Origin: Ulva prolifera
Taxonomy: Eukaryota > Chlorophyta > Ulvophyceae > Ulvales > Ulvaceae
Length of the DNA stretch: 64,000 nucleotides
NCBI GenBank assembly: GCA_023078555.1
Contig: CM041199.1
Coordinates: forward strand, 11,085,943-11,149,942
Reading direction: 5' to 3'
Shown: positions 1 through 10,615 of the stretch, one piece after another
How the letters are laid out: every line of letters begins with the position of its first letter
Numbering within the stretch: the first letter of the stretch is position 1
Made by a program: the position numbers and the translations under genes
Notes under the pieces: model-generated
What the model was told of the DNA's origin: nothing
What the model saw: the letters and a program-made list of their open reading frames with translations, nothing else
Databases searched by the model: none

Positions 1-177
1 TTTTCTGCAGACACCATGGAGTGGTGTGGTGCAAAAGTGCACACTTTCCACCAACCCATGTGAATGGACTTGGTTGTAGCCACGCAACCCCCCGCGCATC
101 AAAAGGTACGTCGCCATGAACATTCCAAGATGTTGGGGGGTATGGGATGATTATCGTTCATTGCATATTTGCTGCTG

Positions 178-215
178 ACTCCCAGGAGTGGCGTGGGGCA
201 AAAGTGCACACTTTT
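178..215 (+). other. Paired short dyad symmetries inside the conserved box
   Basis: The first dyad, 178-189, has 5-bp arms ACTCC and GGAGT around CA. The second, 200-215, has 6-bp arms AAAAGT and ACTTTT around GCAC. They are 10 bp apart and recur in every class A monomer. Class B replaces the first dyad with CACCA-TGGAG-TGGTG, which has 5-bp arms, and keeps 5 bp of the second (AAAGT-GCAC-ACTTT). Class C keeps the second and often one mismatch in the first. Dyad-rich satellites are known at centromeres lacking a CENP-B box. A function here is inference. Confidence 0.5.
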
Positions 216-239
216 CACCAACCATGTGAATGGACTTGG
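182..239 (+). other. Conserved monomer box (representative copy)
   Basis: These 58 bp run from ccaggagtggcgtgggg through caaaagtgcacac to gaatggacttgg. Class A and class C monomers match here at all but about two or three positions, although the rest of the unit differs at over a third of sites. Class B keeps caaaagtgcacacttt through gaatggacttgg apart from one C/T change and one inserted C. Selective retention of a subsegment is typical of protein-binding boxes in centromeric satellites. It could also reflect preferential gene conversion here. No known box consensus is recognised. Confidence 0.7.
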
Positions 240-405
240 TTGTAGCCACGCAACCCCCCGCGCATGAAAAGGTACGTCGCCATGAACATTCCAAGATGTT
301 GGGGGGTATGGGATGATTATCGTTCATTGCATATTTGCTGCTGATTCCCAGGAGTGGCGTGGGGCAAAAGTGCACACTTTTCACCAACCATGTGAATGGA
401 CTTGG
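240..405 (+). repeat. Representative class A monomer (166 bp)
   Basis: Phased from ttgtagccac to the next ttgtag. Class A is marked by gatgattatc, gcatatttgctgctgactc, ccaggagtggcgtgggg, cttttcacc and a single-C-shorter caaccatgtg. Its variable part carries gcatgaaaagg or gcatcaaaagg followed by catgaacattcc. A hand count gives 84 G+C of 166. Class A dominates 1-1.6 kb and supplies the monomer immediately before essentially every class C monomer in the window. Confidence 0.95.
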
Positions 406-1068
406 TTGTAGCCACGCAACCCCCCGCGCATGAAAAGGTACGTCGCCATGAACATTCCAAGATGTTGGGGGGTATGGGATGATTATCATTCATTGCATAT
501 TTGCTGCTGACTCCCAGGAGTGGCGTGGGGCAAAAGTGCACACTTTTCACCAACCATGTGAATGGACTTGGTTGTAGCCACGCAACCCCCCGCGCATGAA
601 AAGGTACGTCGCCATGAACATTCCAAGATGTTGGGGGGTATGGGATGATTATCATTCATTGCATATTTGCTGGTGACTCCCAGGAGTGGCGTGGGGCAAA
701 AGTGCACACTTTTCACCAACCATGTGAATGGACTTGGCTATAGACAAGCATACCCCCGCGCACCATAGGGAAGTTGCCAGAAACATCCTTTGATTCTGAA
801 AGATCTAGGACGTCAAGTATGCATTTCACAGTTGTTGCTAACTTCCAGGAGTGGCGTGGGGCAAAAGTGCACACTTTTCACCAACCATGTGAATGGACTT
901 GGTTGTAGCCACGCAACCCCCCGCGCATGAAAAGGTACGTCGCCATGAACATTCCAAGATGTTGGGGGGTATGGGATGATTATCATTCATTGCATATTTG
1001 CTGGTGACTCCCAGGAGTGGCGTGGGGCAAAAGTGCACACTTTTCACCAACCATGTGAATGGACTTGG

Positions 1069-1233
1069 CTATAGACAAGCATACCCCCGCGCACCATAGG
1101 GAAGTTGCCAGAAACATCCTTTGATTCTGAAAGATCTAGGACGTCAAGTATGCATTTCACAGTTGTTGCTAACTTCCAGGAGTGGCGTGGAACAAAAGTG
1201 CACACTTTTCACCAACCATGTGAATGGACTTGG
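1069..1233 (+). repeat. Representative class C monomer (165 bp), divergent punctuating type
   Basis: Starts at ctatagacaagcat, where A and B have ttgtagccacgcaa, and continues through accatagggaagttgcc, ctttgattctgaaagatc, taggacgtcaagtatgc and gttgttgctaac before rejoining the common box as ggagtggcgtggaac. Hand alignment of its 114-bp variable part to class A gives about 60-65% identity with nearly collinear spacing, so it is an old homologous variant rather than an insertion. Its AGATCT and GACGTC sites mark it uniquely. Essentially all copies follow a class A box and most are followed by the ggaac signature. Confidence 0.93.
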
Positions 1234-1732
1234 TTGTAGCCACGCAACCCCCCGCGCATCAAAAGGTACGTCGCCATGAACATTCCAAGATGTTGGGGGG
1301 TATGGGATGATTATCGTTCATTGCATATTTGCTGCTGACTCCCAGGAGTGGCGTGGGGCAAAAGTGCACACTTTTCACCAACCATGTGAATGGACTTGGT
1401 TGTAGCCACGCAACCCCCCGCGCATCAAAAGGTACGTCGCCATGAACATTCCAAGATGTTGGAGGGTATGGGATGATTATCATTCATTGCATATTTGCTG
1501 CTGACTCCCAGGAGTGGCGTGGGGCAAAAGTGCACACTTTTCACCAACCTTGTGAATGGACTTGGTTGTAGCCACGCAACCCCCCGCGCAGCAAAAGGTA
1601 CGTCGCCATCAACATTCCAAGATTTTGGGGGGTATGGGATGTCCATCATTCATTGCGTATTTTCTGCAGACACCATGGAGTGGTGTGGTGCAAAAGTGCA
1701 CACTTTCCACCAACCCATGTGAATGGACTTGG

Positions 1733-1899
1733 TTGTAGCCACGCAACCCCCCGCGCATCAAAAGGTACGTCCCCATGAACATTCAAAGATGTTGGGGGGT
1801 ATTGGATGTCCATCATCCATTGCGTATTTTCTGCAGACACCATGGAGTGGTGTGGTGCAAAAGTGCACACTTTCCACCAACCCATGTGAATGGACTTGG
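1733..1899 (+). repeat. Representative class B monomer (167 bp)
   Basis: Phased as for class A. Class B has gatgtccatcat, gcgtattttctgcagacac, catggagtggtgtggtg, ctttccacc and caacccatgtg, whose extra C makes it 167 bp. It contains ctgcag and ccatgg palindromes that class A lacks. This example is the B2 subtype with cgtccccatgaacattcaaag. Other B monomers carry cgtcgccatgaac, cgtcgccatcaac or catcgccatcaac. Class B forms long runs at 14.7-15.5, 41.4-43 and 56.2-62 kb. Confidence 0.95.
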
Positions 1900-2509
1900 T
1901 TGTAGCCACGCAACCCCCCGCGCATCAAAAGGTACGTCGCCATGAACATTCCAAGATGTTGGGGGGTATGGGATGATTATCGTTCATTGCATATTTGCTG
2001 CTGACTCCCAGGAGTGGCGTGGGGCAAAAGTGCACACTTTTCACCAACCATGTGAATGGACTTGGTTGTAGCCACGCAACCCCCCGCGCATGAAAAGGTA
2101 CGTCGCCATGAACATTCCAAGATGTTGGGGGGTATGGGATGATTATCATTCATTGCATATTTGCTGGTGACTCCCAGGAGTGGCGTGGGGCAAAAGTGCA
2201 CACTTTTCACCAACCATGTGAATGGACTTGGCTATAGACAAGCATACCCCCGCGCACCATAGGGAAGTTGCCAAAAACATCCTTTGATTCTGAAAGATCT
2301 AGGACGTCAAGTATGCATTGCACAGTTGTTGCTAACTCCCAGGAGTGGCGTGGAACAAAAGTGCACACTTTTCACCAACCATGTGAATGGACTTGGTTGT
2401 AGCCACGCAACCCCCCGCGCATCAAAAGGTACGTCGCCATCAACATTCCAAGATGTTGGGGGGTATGGGATGTCCATCAATCATTGCGTATTTGCTGCTG
2501 ACTCCCAGG

Positions 2510-2584
2510 AGTGGCGTGGGGCAAAAGTGCACACTTTTCACCAACCAGTGGCGTGGGGCAAAAAGTGCACACTTTTCACCAACC
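2510..2584 (+). repeat. 37/38-bp micro-duplication inside the conserved box
   Basis: The box segment beginning agtggcgtggggcaaaag and ending tcaccaacc is present twice in a row (2,510-2,546 and 2,547-2,584). The second copy has one extra A (caaaaagtgc). This lengthens the interval between neighbouring C monomers from 331 to 369 bp. The same structure recurs in HOR copy II at 6,038-6,112. Confidence 0.9.
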
Positions 2585-3954
2585 ATGTGAATGGACTTGG
2601 CTATAGACAAGCATACCCCCGCGCACAATAGGGAAGTTGCCAAAAACATCCTTTGATTCTGAAAGATCTAGGACGTCAAGTATGCATTGCACAGTTGTTG
2701 CTAACTCCTAGGAGTGGCGTGGAACAAAAGTGCACACTTTTCACCAACCATGTGAATGGACTTGGTTGTAGCCACGCAACCCCCCGCGCATCAAAAGGTA
2801 CATCGCCATCAACATTCCAAGATGTTGGGGGGTATGGGATGTCCATCATTCATTGCGTATTTTCTGCAGACACCATGGAGTGGTGTGGTGCAAAAGTGCA
2901 CACTTTCCACCAACCCATGTGAATGGACTTGGTTGTAGCCACGCAGCCCCCCGCGCATCAAAAGGTACGTCCCCATGAACATTCAAAGATGTCGGGGGGT
3001 ATGGGATGTCCATCATCCATTGCGTATTTTCTGCAGACACCATGGAGTGGTGTGGTGCAAAAATATACACTTTCCACCAACCCATGTGAATGGACTTGGT
3101 TGTAGCCACGCAACCCCCCGCGCATCAAAAGGTACGTCCCCATGAACATTCAAAGATGTTGGGGGGTATTGGATGTCCATCATCCATTGCGTATTTTCTG
3201 CAGACACCATGGAGTGGTGTGGTGCAAAAGTGCACACTTTCCACCAACCCATGTGAATGGACTTGGTTGTAGCCACGCAACCCCCCGCGCATCAAAAGGT
3301 ACGTCGCCATGAACATTCCAAGATGTTGGGGGGTATGGGATGATTATCGTTCATTGCATATTTGCTGCTGACTCCCAGGAGTGGCGTGGGGCAAAAGTGC
3401 ACACTTTTCACCAACCATGTGAATGGACTTGGTTGTAGCCACGCAACCCCCCGCGCATGAAAAGGTACGTCGCCATGAACATTCCAAGATGTTGGGGGGT
3501 ATGGGATGATTATCATTCATTGCATATTTGCTGGTGACTCCCAGGAGTGGCGTGGGGCAAAAGTGCACACTTTTCACCAACCATGTGAATGGACTTGGCT
3601 ATAGACAAGCATACCCCCGCGCACCATAGGGAAGTTGCCAGAAACATCCTTTGATTCTGAAAGATCTAGGACGTCAAGTATGCATTTCACAGTTGTTGCT
3701 AACTTCCAGGAGTGGCGTGGAACAAAAGTGCACACTTTTCACCAACCATGTGAATGGACTTGGTTGTAGCCACGCAACCCCCCGCGCATCAAAAGGTACG
3801 TCGCCATGAACATTCCAAGATGTTGGGGGGTATGGGATGATTATCGTTCATTGCATATTTGCTGCTGACTCCCAGGAGTGGCGTGGGGCAAAAGTGCACA
3901 CTTTTCACCAACCATGTGAATGGACTTGGTTGTAGCCACGCAACCCCCCGCGCA

Positions 3955-4954
3955 TCAAAAGGTACGTCGCCATGAACATTCCAAGATGTTGGAGGGTATG
4001 GGATGATTATCATTCATTGCATATTTGCTGCTGACTCCCAGGAGTGGCGTGGGGCAAAAGTGCACACTTTTCACCAACCTTGTGAATGGACTTGGTTGTA
4101 GCCACGCAACCCCCCGCGCAGCAAAAGGTACGTCGCCATCAACATTCCAAGATTTTGGGGGGTATGGGATGTCCATCATTCATTGCGTATTTTCTGCAGA
4201 CACCATGGAGTGGTGTGGTGCAAAAGTGCACACTTTCCACCAACCCATGTGAATGGACTTGGTTGTAGCCACGCAACCCCCCGCGCATCAAAAGGTACGT
4301 CCCCATGAACATTCAAAGATGTTGGGGGGTATTGGATGTCCATCATCCATTGCGTATTTTCTGCAGACACCATGGAGTGGTGTGGTGCAAAAGTGCACAC
4401 TTTCCACCAACCCATGTGAATGGACTTGGTTGTAGCCACGCAACCCCCCGCGCATCAAAAGGTACGTCGCCATGAACATTCCAAGATGTTGGAGGGTATG
4501 GGATGATTATCATTCATTGCATATTTGCTGCTGACTCCCAGGAGTGGCGTGGGGCAAAAGTGCACACTTTTCACCAACCTTGTGAATGGACTTGGTTGTA
4601 GCCACGCAACCCCCCGCGCAGCAAAAGGTACGTCGCCATCAACATTCCAAGATTTTGGGGGGTATGGGATGTCCATCATTCATTGCGTATTTTCTGCAGA
4701 CACCATGGAGTGGTGTGGTGCAAAAGTGCACACTTTCCACCAACCCATGTGAATGGACTTGGTTGTAGCCACGCAACCCCCCGCGCATCAAAAGGTACGT
4801 CCCCATGAACATTCAAAGATGTTGGGGGGTATTGGATGTCCATCATCCATTGCGTATTTTCTGCAGACACCATGGAGTGGTGTGGTGCAAAAGTGCACAC
4901 TTTCCACCAACCCATGTGAATGGACTTGGTTGTAGCCACGCAACCCCCCGCGCA
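3955..4954 (+). repeat. 500-bp three-monomer tandem duplication
   Basis: The interval 3,955-4,454 is followed by an apparently identical 4,455-4,954: one A-type unit with gatgttggaggg and caaccttgtg, one B with gattttgggg, and one B2 unit with cattcaaag and a ggtattggatg variant. HOR copy II contains this trio once (7,483-7,982). Exact breakpoints cannot be placed because the crossover lies within homologous monomers. Confidence 0.85.
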
Positions 4955-5096
4955 TCAAAAGGTACGTCGCCATGAACATTCCAAGATGTTGGGGGGTATG
5001 GGATGATTATCGTTCATTGCATATTTGCTGCTGACTCCCAGGAGTGGCGTGGGGCAAAAAGTGCACACTTTTCACCAACCATGTGAATGGACTTGG

Positions 5097-5262
5097 CTAT
5101 AGACAAGCATCCCCCCGCGCATGAAAAGGTACGTCGCCATGAACATTCCAAGATGTTGGGGGGTATGGGATGAATATCATTCATTGCATATTTGCTGGTG
5201 ACTCCCAGGAGTGGCGTGGGGCAAAAGTGCACACTTTTCACCAACCATGTGAATGGACTTGG
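5097..5262 (+). repeat. C/A chimeric monomer
   Basis: Begins as class C (ctatagacaagcat) but after about 14 bases continues as class A (ccccccgcgcatgaaaagg). The exchange point falls at the shared C-run, where both classes read cccccgcgca. The next C start is only 166 bp away, unlike any normal C pair. An identical chimera is at 8,125-8,290. Confidence 0.9.
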
Positions 5263-6037
5263 CTATAGACAAGCATACCCCCGCGCACCATAGGGAAGTT
5301 GCCAGAAACATCCTTTGATTCTGAAAGATCTAGGACGTCAAGTATGCATTTCACAGTTGTTGCTAACTTCCAGGAGTGGCGTGGAACAAAAGTGCACACT
5401 TTTCACCAACCATGTGAATGGACTTGGTTGTAGCCACGCAACCCCCCGCGCATCAAAAGGTACGTCGCCATGAACATTCCAAGATGTTGGGGGGTATGGG
5501 ATGATTATCGTTCATTGCATATTTGCTGCTGACTCCCAGGAGTGGCGTGGGGCAAAAGTGCACACTTTTCACCAACCATGTGAATGGACTTGGTTGTAGC
5601 CACGCAACCCCACGCGCATCAAAAGGTACGTCGCCATGAACATTCCAAGATGTTGGAGGGTATGGGATGATTATCGTTCATTGCATATTTGCTGCTGACT
5701 CCCAGGAGTGGCGTGGGGCAAAAGTGCACACTTTTCACCAACCATGTGAATGGACTTGGCTATAGACAAGCATACCCCCGCGCACCATAGGGAAGTTGCC
5801 AAAAACATCCTTTGATTCTGAAAGATCTAGGACGTCAAGTATGCATTGCACAGTTGTTGCTAACTCCCAGGAGTGGCGTGGAACAAAAGTGCACACTTTT
5901 CACCAACCATGTGAATGGACTTGGTTGTAGCCACGCAACCCCCCGCGCATCAAAAGGTACGTCGCCATCAACATTCCAAGATGTTGGGGGGTATGGGATG
6001 TCCATCAATCATTGCGTATTTGCTGCTGACTCCCAGG

Positions 6038-6112
6038 AGTGGCGTGGGGCAAAAGTGCACACTTTTCACCAACCAGTGGCGTGGGGCAAAAAGTGCACAC
6101 TTTTCACCAACC
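6038..6112 (+). repeat. 37/38-bp micro-duplication (HOR copy II)
   Basis: Same structure as at 2,510-2,584, including the five-A run in the second copy. It therefore arose once and was carried along by the 3.5 kb HOR duplication. Confidence 0.9.
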
Positions 6113-8124
6113 ATGTGAATGGACTTGGCTATAGACAAGCATACCCCCGCGCACAATAGGGAAGTTGCCAAAAACATCCTTTGATTCTGAAAGATCTAGG
6201 ACGTCAAGTATGCATTGCACAGTTGTTGCTAACTCCCAGGAGTGGCGTGGAACAAAAGTGCACACTTTTCACCAACCATGTGAATGGACTTGGTTGTAGC
6301 CACGCAACCCCCCGCGCATCAAAAGGTACATCGCCATCAACATTCCAAGATGTTGGGGGGTATGGGATGTCCATCATTCATTGCGTATTTTCTGCAGACA
6401 CCATGGAGTGGTGTGGTGCAAAAGTGCACACTTTCCACCAACCCATGTGAATGGACTTGGTTGTAGCCACGCAGCCCCCCGCGCATCAAAAGGTACGTCC
6501 CCATGAACATTCAAAGATGTCGGGGGGTATGGGATGTCCATCATCCATTGCGTATTTTCTGCAGACACCATGGAGTGGTGTGGTGCAAAAATATACACTT
6601 TCCACCAACCCATGTGAATGGACTTGGTTGTAGCCACGCAACCCCCCGCGCATCAAAAGGTACGTCCCCATGAACATTCAAAGATGTTGGGGGGTATTGG
6701 ATGTCCATCATCCATTGCGTATTTTCTGCAGACACCATGGAGTGGTGTGGTGCAAAAGTGCACACTTTCCACCAACCCATGTGAATGGACTTGGTTGTAG
6801 CCACGCAACCCCCCGCGCATCAAAAGGTACGTCGCCATGAACATTCCAAGATGTTGGGGGGTATGGGATGATTATCGTTCATTGCATATTTGCTGCTGAC
6901 TCCCAGGAGTGGCGTGGGGCAAAAGTGCACACTTTTCACCAACCATGTGAATGGACTTGGTTGTAGCCACGCAACCCCCCGCGCATGAAAAGGTACGTCG
7001 CCATGAACATTCCAAGATGTTGGGGGGTATGGGATGATTATCATTCATTGCATATTTGCTGGTGACTCCCAGGAGTGGCGTGGGGCAAAAGTGCACACTT
7101 TTCACCAACCATGTGAATGGACTTGGCTATAGACAAGCATACCCCCGCGCACCATAGGGAAGTTGCCAGAAACATCCTTTGATTCTGAAAGATCTAGGAC
7201 GTCAAGTATGCATTTCACAGTTGTTGCTAACTTCCAGGAGTGGCGTGGAACAAAAGTGCACACTTTTCACCAACCATGTGAATGGACTTGGTTGTAGCCA
7301 CGCAACCCCCCGCGCATCAAAAGGTACGTCGCCATGAACATTCCAAGATGTTGGGGGGTATGGGATGATTATCGTTCATTGCATATTTGCTGCTGACTCC
7401 CAGGAGTGGCGTGGGGCAAAAGTGCACACTTTTCACCAACCATGTGAATGGACTTGGTTGTAGCCACGCAACCCCCCGCGCATCAAAAGGTACGTCGCCA
7501 TGAACATTCCAAGATGTTGGAGGGTATGGGATGATTATCATTCATTGCATATTTGCTGCTGACTCCCAGGAGTGGCGTGGGGCAAAAGTGCACACTTTTC
7601 ACCAACCTTGTGAATGGACTTGGTTGTAGCCACGCAACCCCCCGCGCAGCAAAAGGTACGTCGCCATCAACATTCCAAGATTTTGGGGGGTATGGGATGT
7701 CCATCATTCATTGCGTATTTTCTGCAGACACCATGGAGTGGTGTGGTGCAAAAGTGCACACTTTCCACCAACCCATGTGAATGGACTTGGTTGTAGCCAC
7801 GCAACCCCCCGCGCATCAAAAGGTACGTCCCCATGAACATTCAAAGATGTTGGGGGGTATTGGATGTCCATCATCCATTGCGTATTTTCTGCAGACACCA
7901 TGGAGTGGTGTGGTGCAAAAGTGCACACTTTCCACCAACCCATGTGAATGGACTTGGTTGTAGCCACGCAACCCCCCGCGCATCAAAAGGTACGTCGCCA
8001 TGAACATTCCAAGATGTTGGGGGGTATGGGATGATTATCGTTCATTGCATATTTGCTGCTGACTCCCAGGAGTGGCGTGGGGCAAAAAGTGCACACTTTT
8101 CACCAACCATGTGAATGGACTTGG

Positions 8125-8290
8125 CTATAGACAAGCATCCCCCCGCGCATGAAAAGGTACGTCGCCATGAACATTCCAAGATGTTGGGGGGTATGGGATG
8201 AATATCATTCATTGCATATTTGCTGGTGACTCCCAGGAGTGGCGTGGGGCAAAAGTGCACACTTTTCACCAACCATGTGAATGGACTTGG
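8125..8290 (+). repeat. C/A chimeric monomer (second copy)
   Basis: Same exchange point as at 5,097-5,262, 3,028 bp downstream. It was copied as part of the HOR rather than formed independently. Confidence 0.9.
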
Positions 8291-10615
8291 CTATAGACAA
8301 GCATACCCCCGCGCACCATAGGGAAGTTGCCAGAAACATCCTTTGATTCTGAAAGATCTAGGACGTCAAGTATGCATTTCACAGTTGTTGCTAACTTCCA
8401 GGAGTGGCGTGGAACAAAAGTGCACACTTTTCACCAACCATGTGAATGGACTTGGTTGTAGCCACGCAACCCCCCGCGCATCAAAAGGTACGTCGCCATG
8501 AACATTCCAAGATGTTGGGGGGTATGGGATGATTATCGTTCATTGCATATTTGCTGCTGACTCCCAGGAGTGGCGTGGGGCAAAAGTGCACACTTTTCAC
8601 CAACCATGTGAATGGACTTGGTTGTAGCCACGCAACCCCACGCGCATCAAAAGGTACGTCGCCATGAACATTCCAAGATGTTGGAGGGTATGGGATGATT
8701 ATCGTTCATTGCATATTTGCTGCTGACTCCCAGGAGTGGCGTGGGGCAAAAGTGCACACTTTTCACCAACCATGTGAATGGACTTGGTTGTAGCCACGCA
8801 ACCCCCCGCGCATGAAAAGGTACGTCGCCATGAACATTCCAAGATGTTGGGGGGTATGGGATGAATATCATTCATTGCATATTTGCTGGTGACTCCCAGG
8901 AGTGGCGTGGGGCAAAAGTGCACACTTTTCACCAACCTTGTGAATGGACTTGGCTATAGACAAGCATACCCCCGCGCACCATAGGGAAGTTGCCAGAAAC
9001 ATCCTTTGATTCTGAAAGATCTAGGACGTCAAGTATGCATTTCACAGTTGTTGCTAACTTCCAGGAGTGGCGTGGAACAAAAGTGCACACTTTTCACCAA
9101 CCATGTGAATGGACTTGGTTGTAGCCACGCAACCCCCCGCGCATCAAAAGGTACGTCGCCATGAACATTCCAAGATGTTGGGGGGTATGGGATGATTATC
9201 GTTCATTGCATATTTGCTGCTGACTCCCAGGAGTGGCGTGGGGCAAAAGTGCACACTTTTCACCAACCATGTGAATGGACTTGGTTGTAGCCACGCAACC
9301 CCCCGCGCATCAAAAGGTACGTCGCCATGAACATTCCAAGATGTTGGAGGGTATGGGATGATTATCATTCATTGCATATTTGCTGCTGACTCCCAGGAGT
9401 GGCGTGGGGCAAAAGTGCACACTTTTCACCAACCTTGTGAATGGACTTGGCTATAGACAAGCATACCCCCGCGCACCATAGGGAAGTTGCCAGAAACATC
9501 CTTTGATTCTGACAGATCTAGGACGTCAAGTATGCATTGCACAGTTGTTGCTAACTCCTAGGAGTGGCGTGGAACAAAAGTGCACACTTTTCACCAACCA
9601 TGTGAATGGACTTGGTTGTAGCCACGCAACCCCCCGCGCAGCAAAAGGTACGTCGCCATCAACATTCCAAGATTTTGGGGGGTATGGGATGTCCATCATT
9701 CATTGCGTATTTTCTGCAGACACCATGGCGTGGTGTGGTGCAAAAGTGCACACTTTCCACCAACCCATGTGAATGGACTTGGTTGTAGCCACGCTACCCC
9801 CCGCGCAGCAAAAGGTACATCGCGATCAACATTCCAAGATGTTGGGGGGTATGGGATGTCCATCATTCATTGCGTATTTTCTGCAGACACCATGGCGTGG
9901 TGTGGTGCAAAAGTGCACATTTTCCACCAACCCATGTGAATGGACTTGGTTGTACCCACGCACCCCCTGCGCATCAAAAGGTACGTCGCCATCAACATTC
10001 CAAGATGTTGGGGGGTATGGGATGTCCATCATTCATTGCGTATTTTCTGCAGACACCATGGAGTGGTGTGGTGCAAAAGTGCACACTTTCCACCAACCCA
10101 TGTGAATGGACTTGGTTGTAGCCACGCAACCCCCCGCGCATCAAAAGGTACGTCGCCATGAACATTCCAAGATGTTGGGGGGTATGGGATGATTATCGTT
10201 CATTGCATATTTGCTGCTGACTCCCAGGAGTGGCGTGGGGCAAAAGTGCACACTTTTCACCAACCATGTGAATGGACTTGGTTGTAGCCACGCAACCCCC
10301 CGCGCATCAAAAGGTACGTCGCCATGAACATTCCAAGATGTTAGGGGTATGGGATGATTATCGTTCATTGCATATTTGCTGCTGACTCCCAGGAGTGGCG
10401 TGGGGCAAAAGTGCACACTTTTCACCAACCATGTGAATGGACTTGGTTGTAGCCACGCAACCCCCCCCCGCGCATGAAAAGGTACGTCGCCATGAACATT
10501 CCAAGATGTTGGGGGGTATGGGATGAATATCATTCATTGCATATTTGCTGGTGACTCCCAGGAGTGGCGTGGGGCAAAAGTGCACACTTTTCACCAACCA
10601 TGTGAATGGACTTGG
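8291..10615 (+). repeat. 2,325-bp HOR, copy 1 of 3
   Basis: Fourteen monomers with C starts at 8,291, 8,954 and 9,451 (663, 497 and 1,165 bp spacing). Diagnostic variants are gattctgacagatctagg in the third C monomer, two B monomers with accatggcgtgg, a monomer reading gtacccacgcaccccctgcg, a shortened gatgttaggggtatggg, and a nine-C run after cgcaa near 10,460. The first ~500 bp are shared with the preceding 3 kb HOR. Confidence 0.92.

Larger units (their letters stand above)
1..1068 (+). repeat. A-rich leading segment with first C monomer at 738
   Basis: Opens in the middle of a class B monomer (ctgcagacaccatggag at about 5-22), then switches to four successive class A units at 166-bp spacing. 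C starts lie at 738 and 1,069 (331 bp apart). The C monomer at 738 is atypical: after gctaacttccaggagtggcg it reads tggggc rather than tggaac at about 855, so it returns to class A sequence inside the box. Confidence 0.85.
1069..2231 (+). repeat. Partial, rearranged copy of the downstream ~3.5 kb HOR
   Basis: From 1,069 to about 1,924 the monomer order and private variants (caaccttgtg, gatgttggaggg, gattttgggg) match the stretch starting at 3,599 with a constant offset of 2,530 bp. From about 1,925 to 2,231 it instead matches the stretch ending at 3,599 with an offset of 1,367 bp. The segment therefore looks like a deletion or exchange product of the same HOR. Confidence 0.75.
2232..5759 (+). 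repeat. HOR unit of 3,528 bp, copy I
   Basis: C starts at 2,232, 2,601, 3,599, 5,097 (hybrid) and 5,263, with the next unit at 5,760. Order, spacing and private variants repeat in copy II with an offset of 3,528 bp up to about 4,454. The offset then falls to 3,028 bp because copy I carries an extra 500 bp. A visible single-base difference is ctaactcctagg at about 2,703 against ctaactcccagg in copy II. Confidence 0.88.
5760..8787 (+). repeat. HOR unit of 3,028 bp, copy II
   Basis: C starts at 5,760, 6,129, 7,127, 8,125 (hybrid) and 8,291 reproduce the copy I pattern (369, 998, and 166 bp between hybrid and next C). Homology to copy I stops at about 8,787, where copy I continues into a C monomer (ggctatag) while this copy continues as class A (ggttgtag). 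The last ~500 bp also serve as the first part of the next HOR family. Confidence 0.87.

Noticed and set aside
280-360. G-quadruplex potential at ttggggggtatggg
   Set aside because: Only two adjacent G-runs are close together. The next (gtgggg) is about 40 bp away, which is too far for a standard four-run motif.
240-405. Possible hairpin between the six-C run (acccccc) and the six-G run (ggggggt) in each monomer
   Set aside because: A 7-bp match with a ~41-nt loop is possible, but variants such as ccccacg or ttggaggg are not accompanied by compensating changes, and class C lacks the G run. Treated as coincidental.
1130-1150. GACGTCA in class C as a bZIP/CRE-type promoter element
   Set aside because: A single 7-bp motif in a repeat with no TATA, transcript or gene nearby is weak. 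It is kept only as a class C marker.
1100-1170. Transposon or foreign insertion as the origin of the class C segment
   Set aside because: Class C aligns collinearly with class A over its whole length with only a one-base length difference. There are no terminal repeats or target-site duplications, so it is a diverged monomer.
10330-10350. Telomere-like gttaggggtatggg
   Set aside because: It is a one-base-shorter variant of the gatgttggggggtatggg element in a single monomer lineage, not a tandem telomeric repeat.
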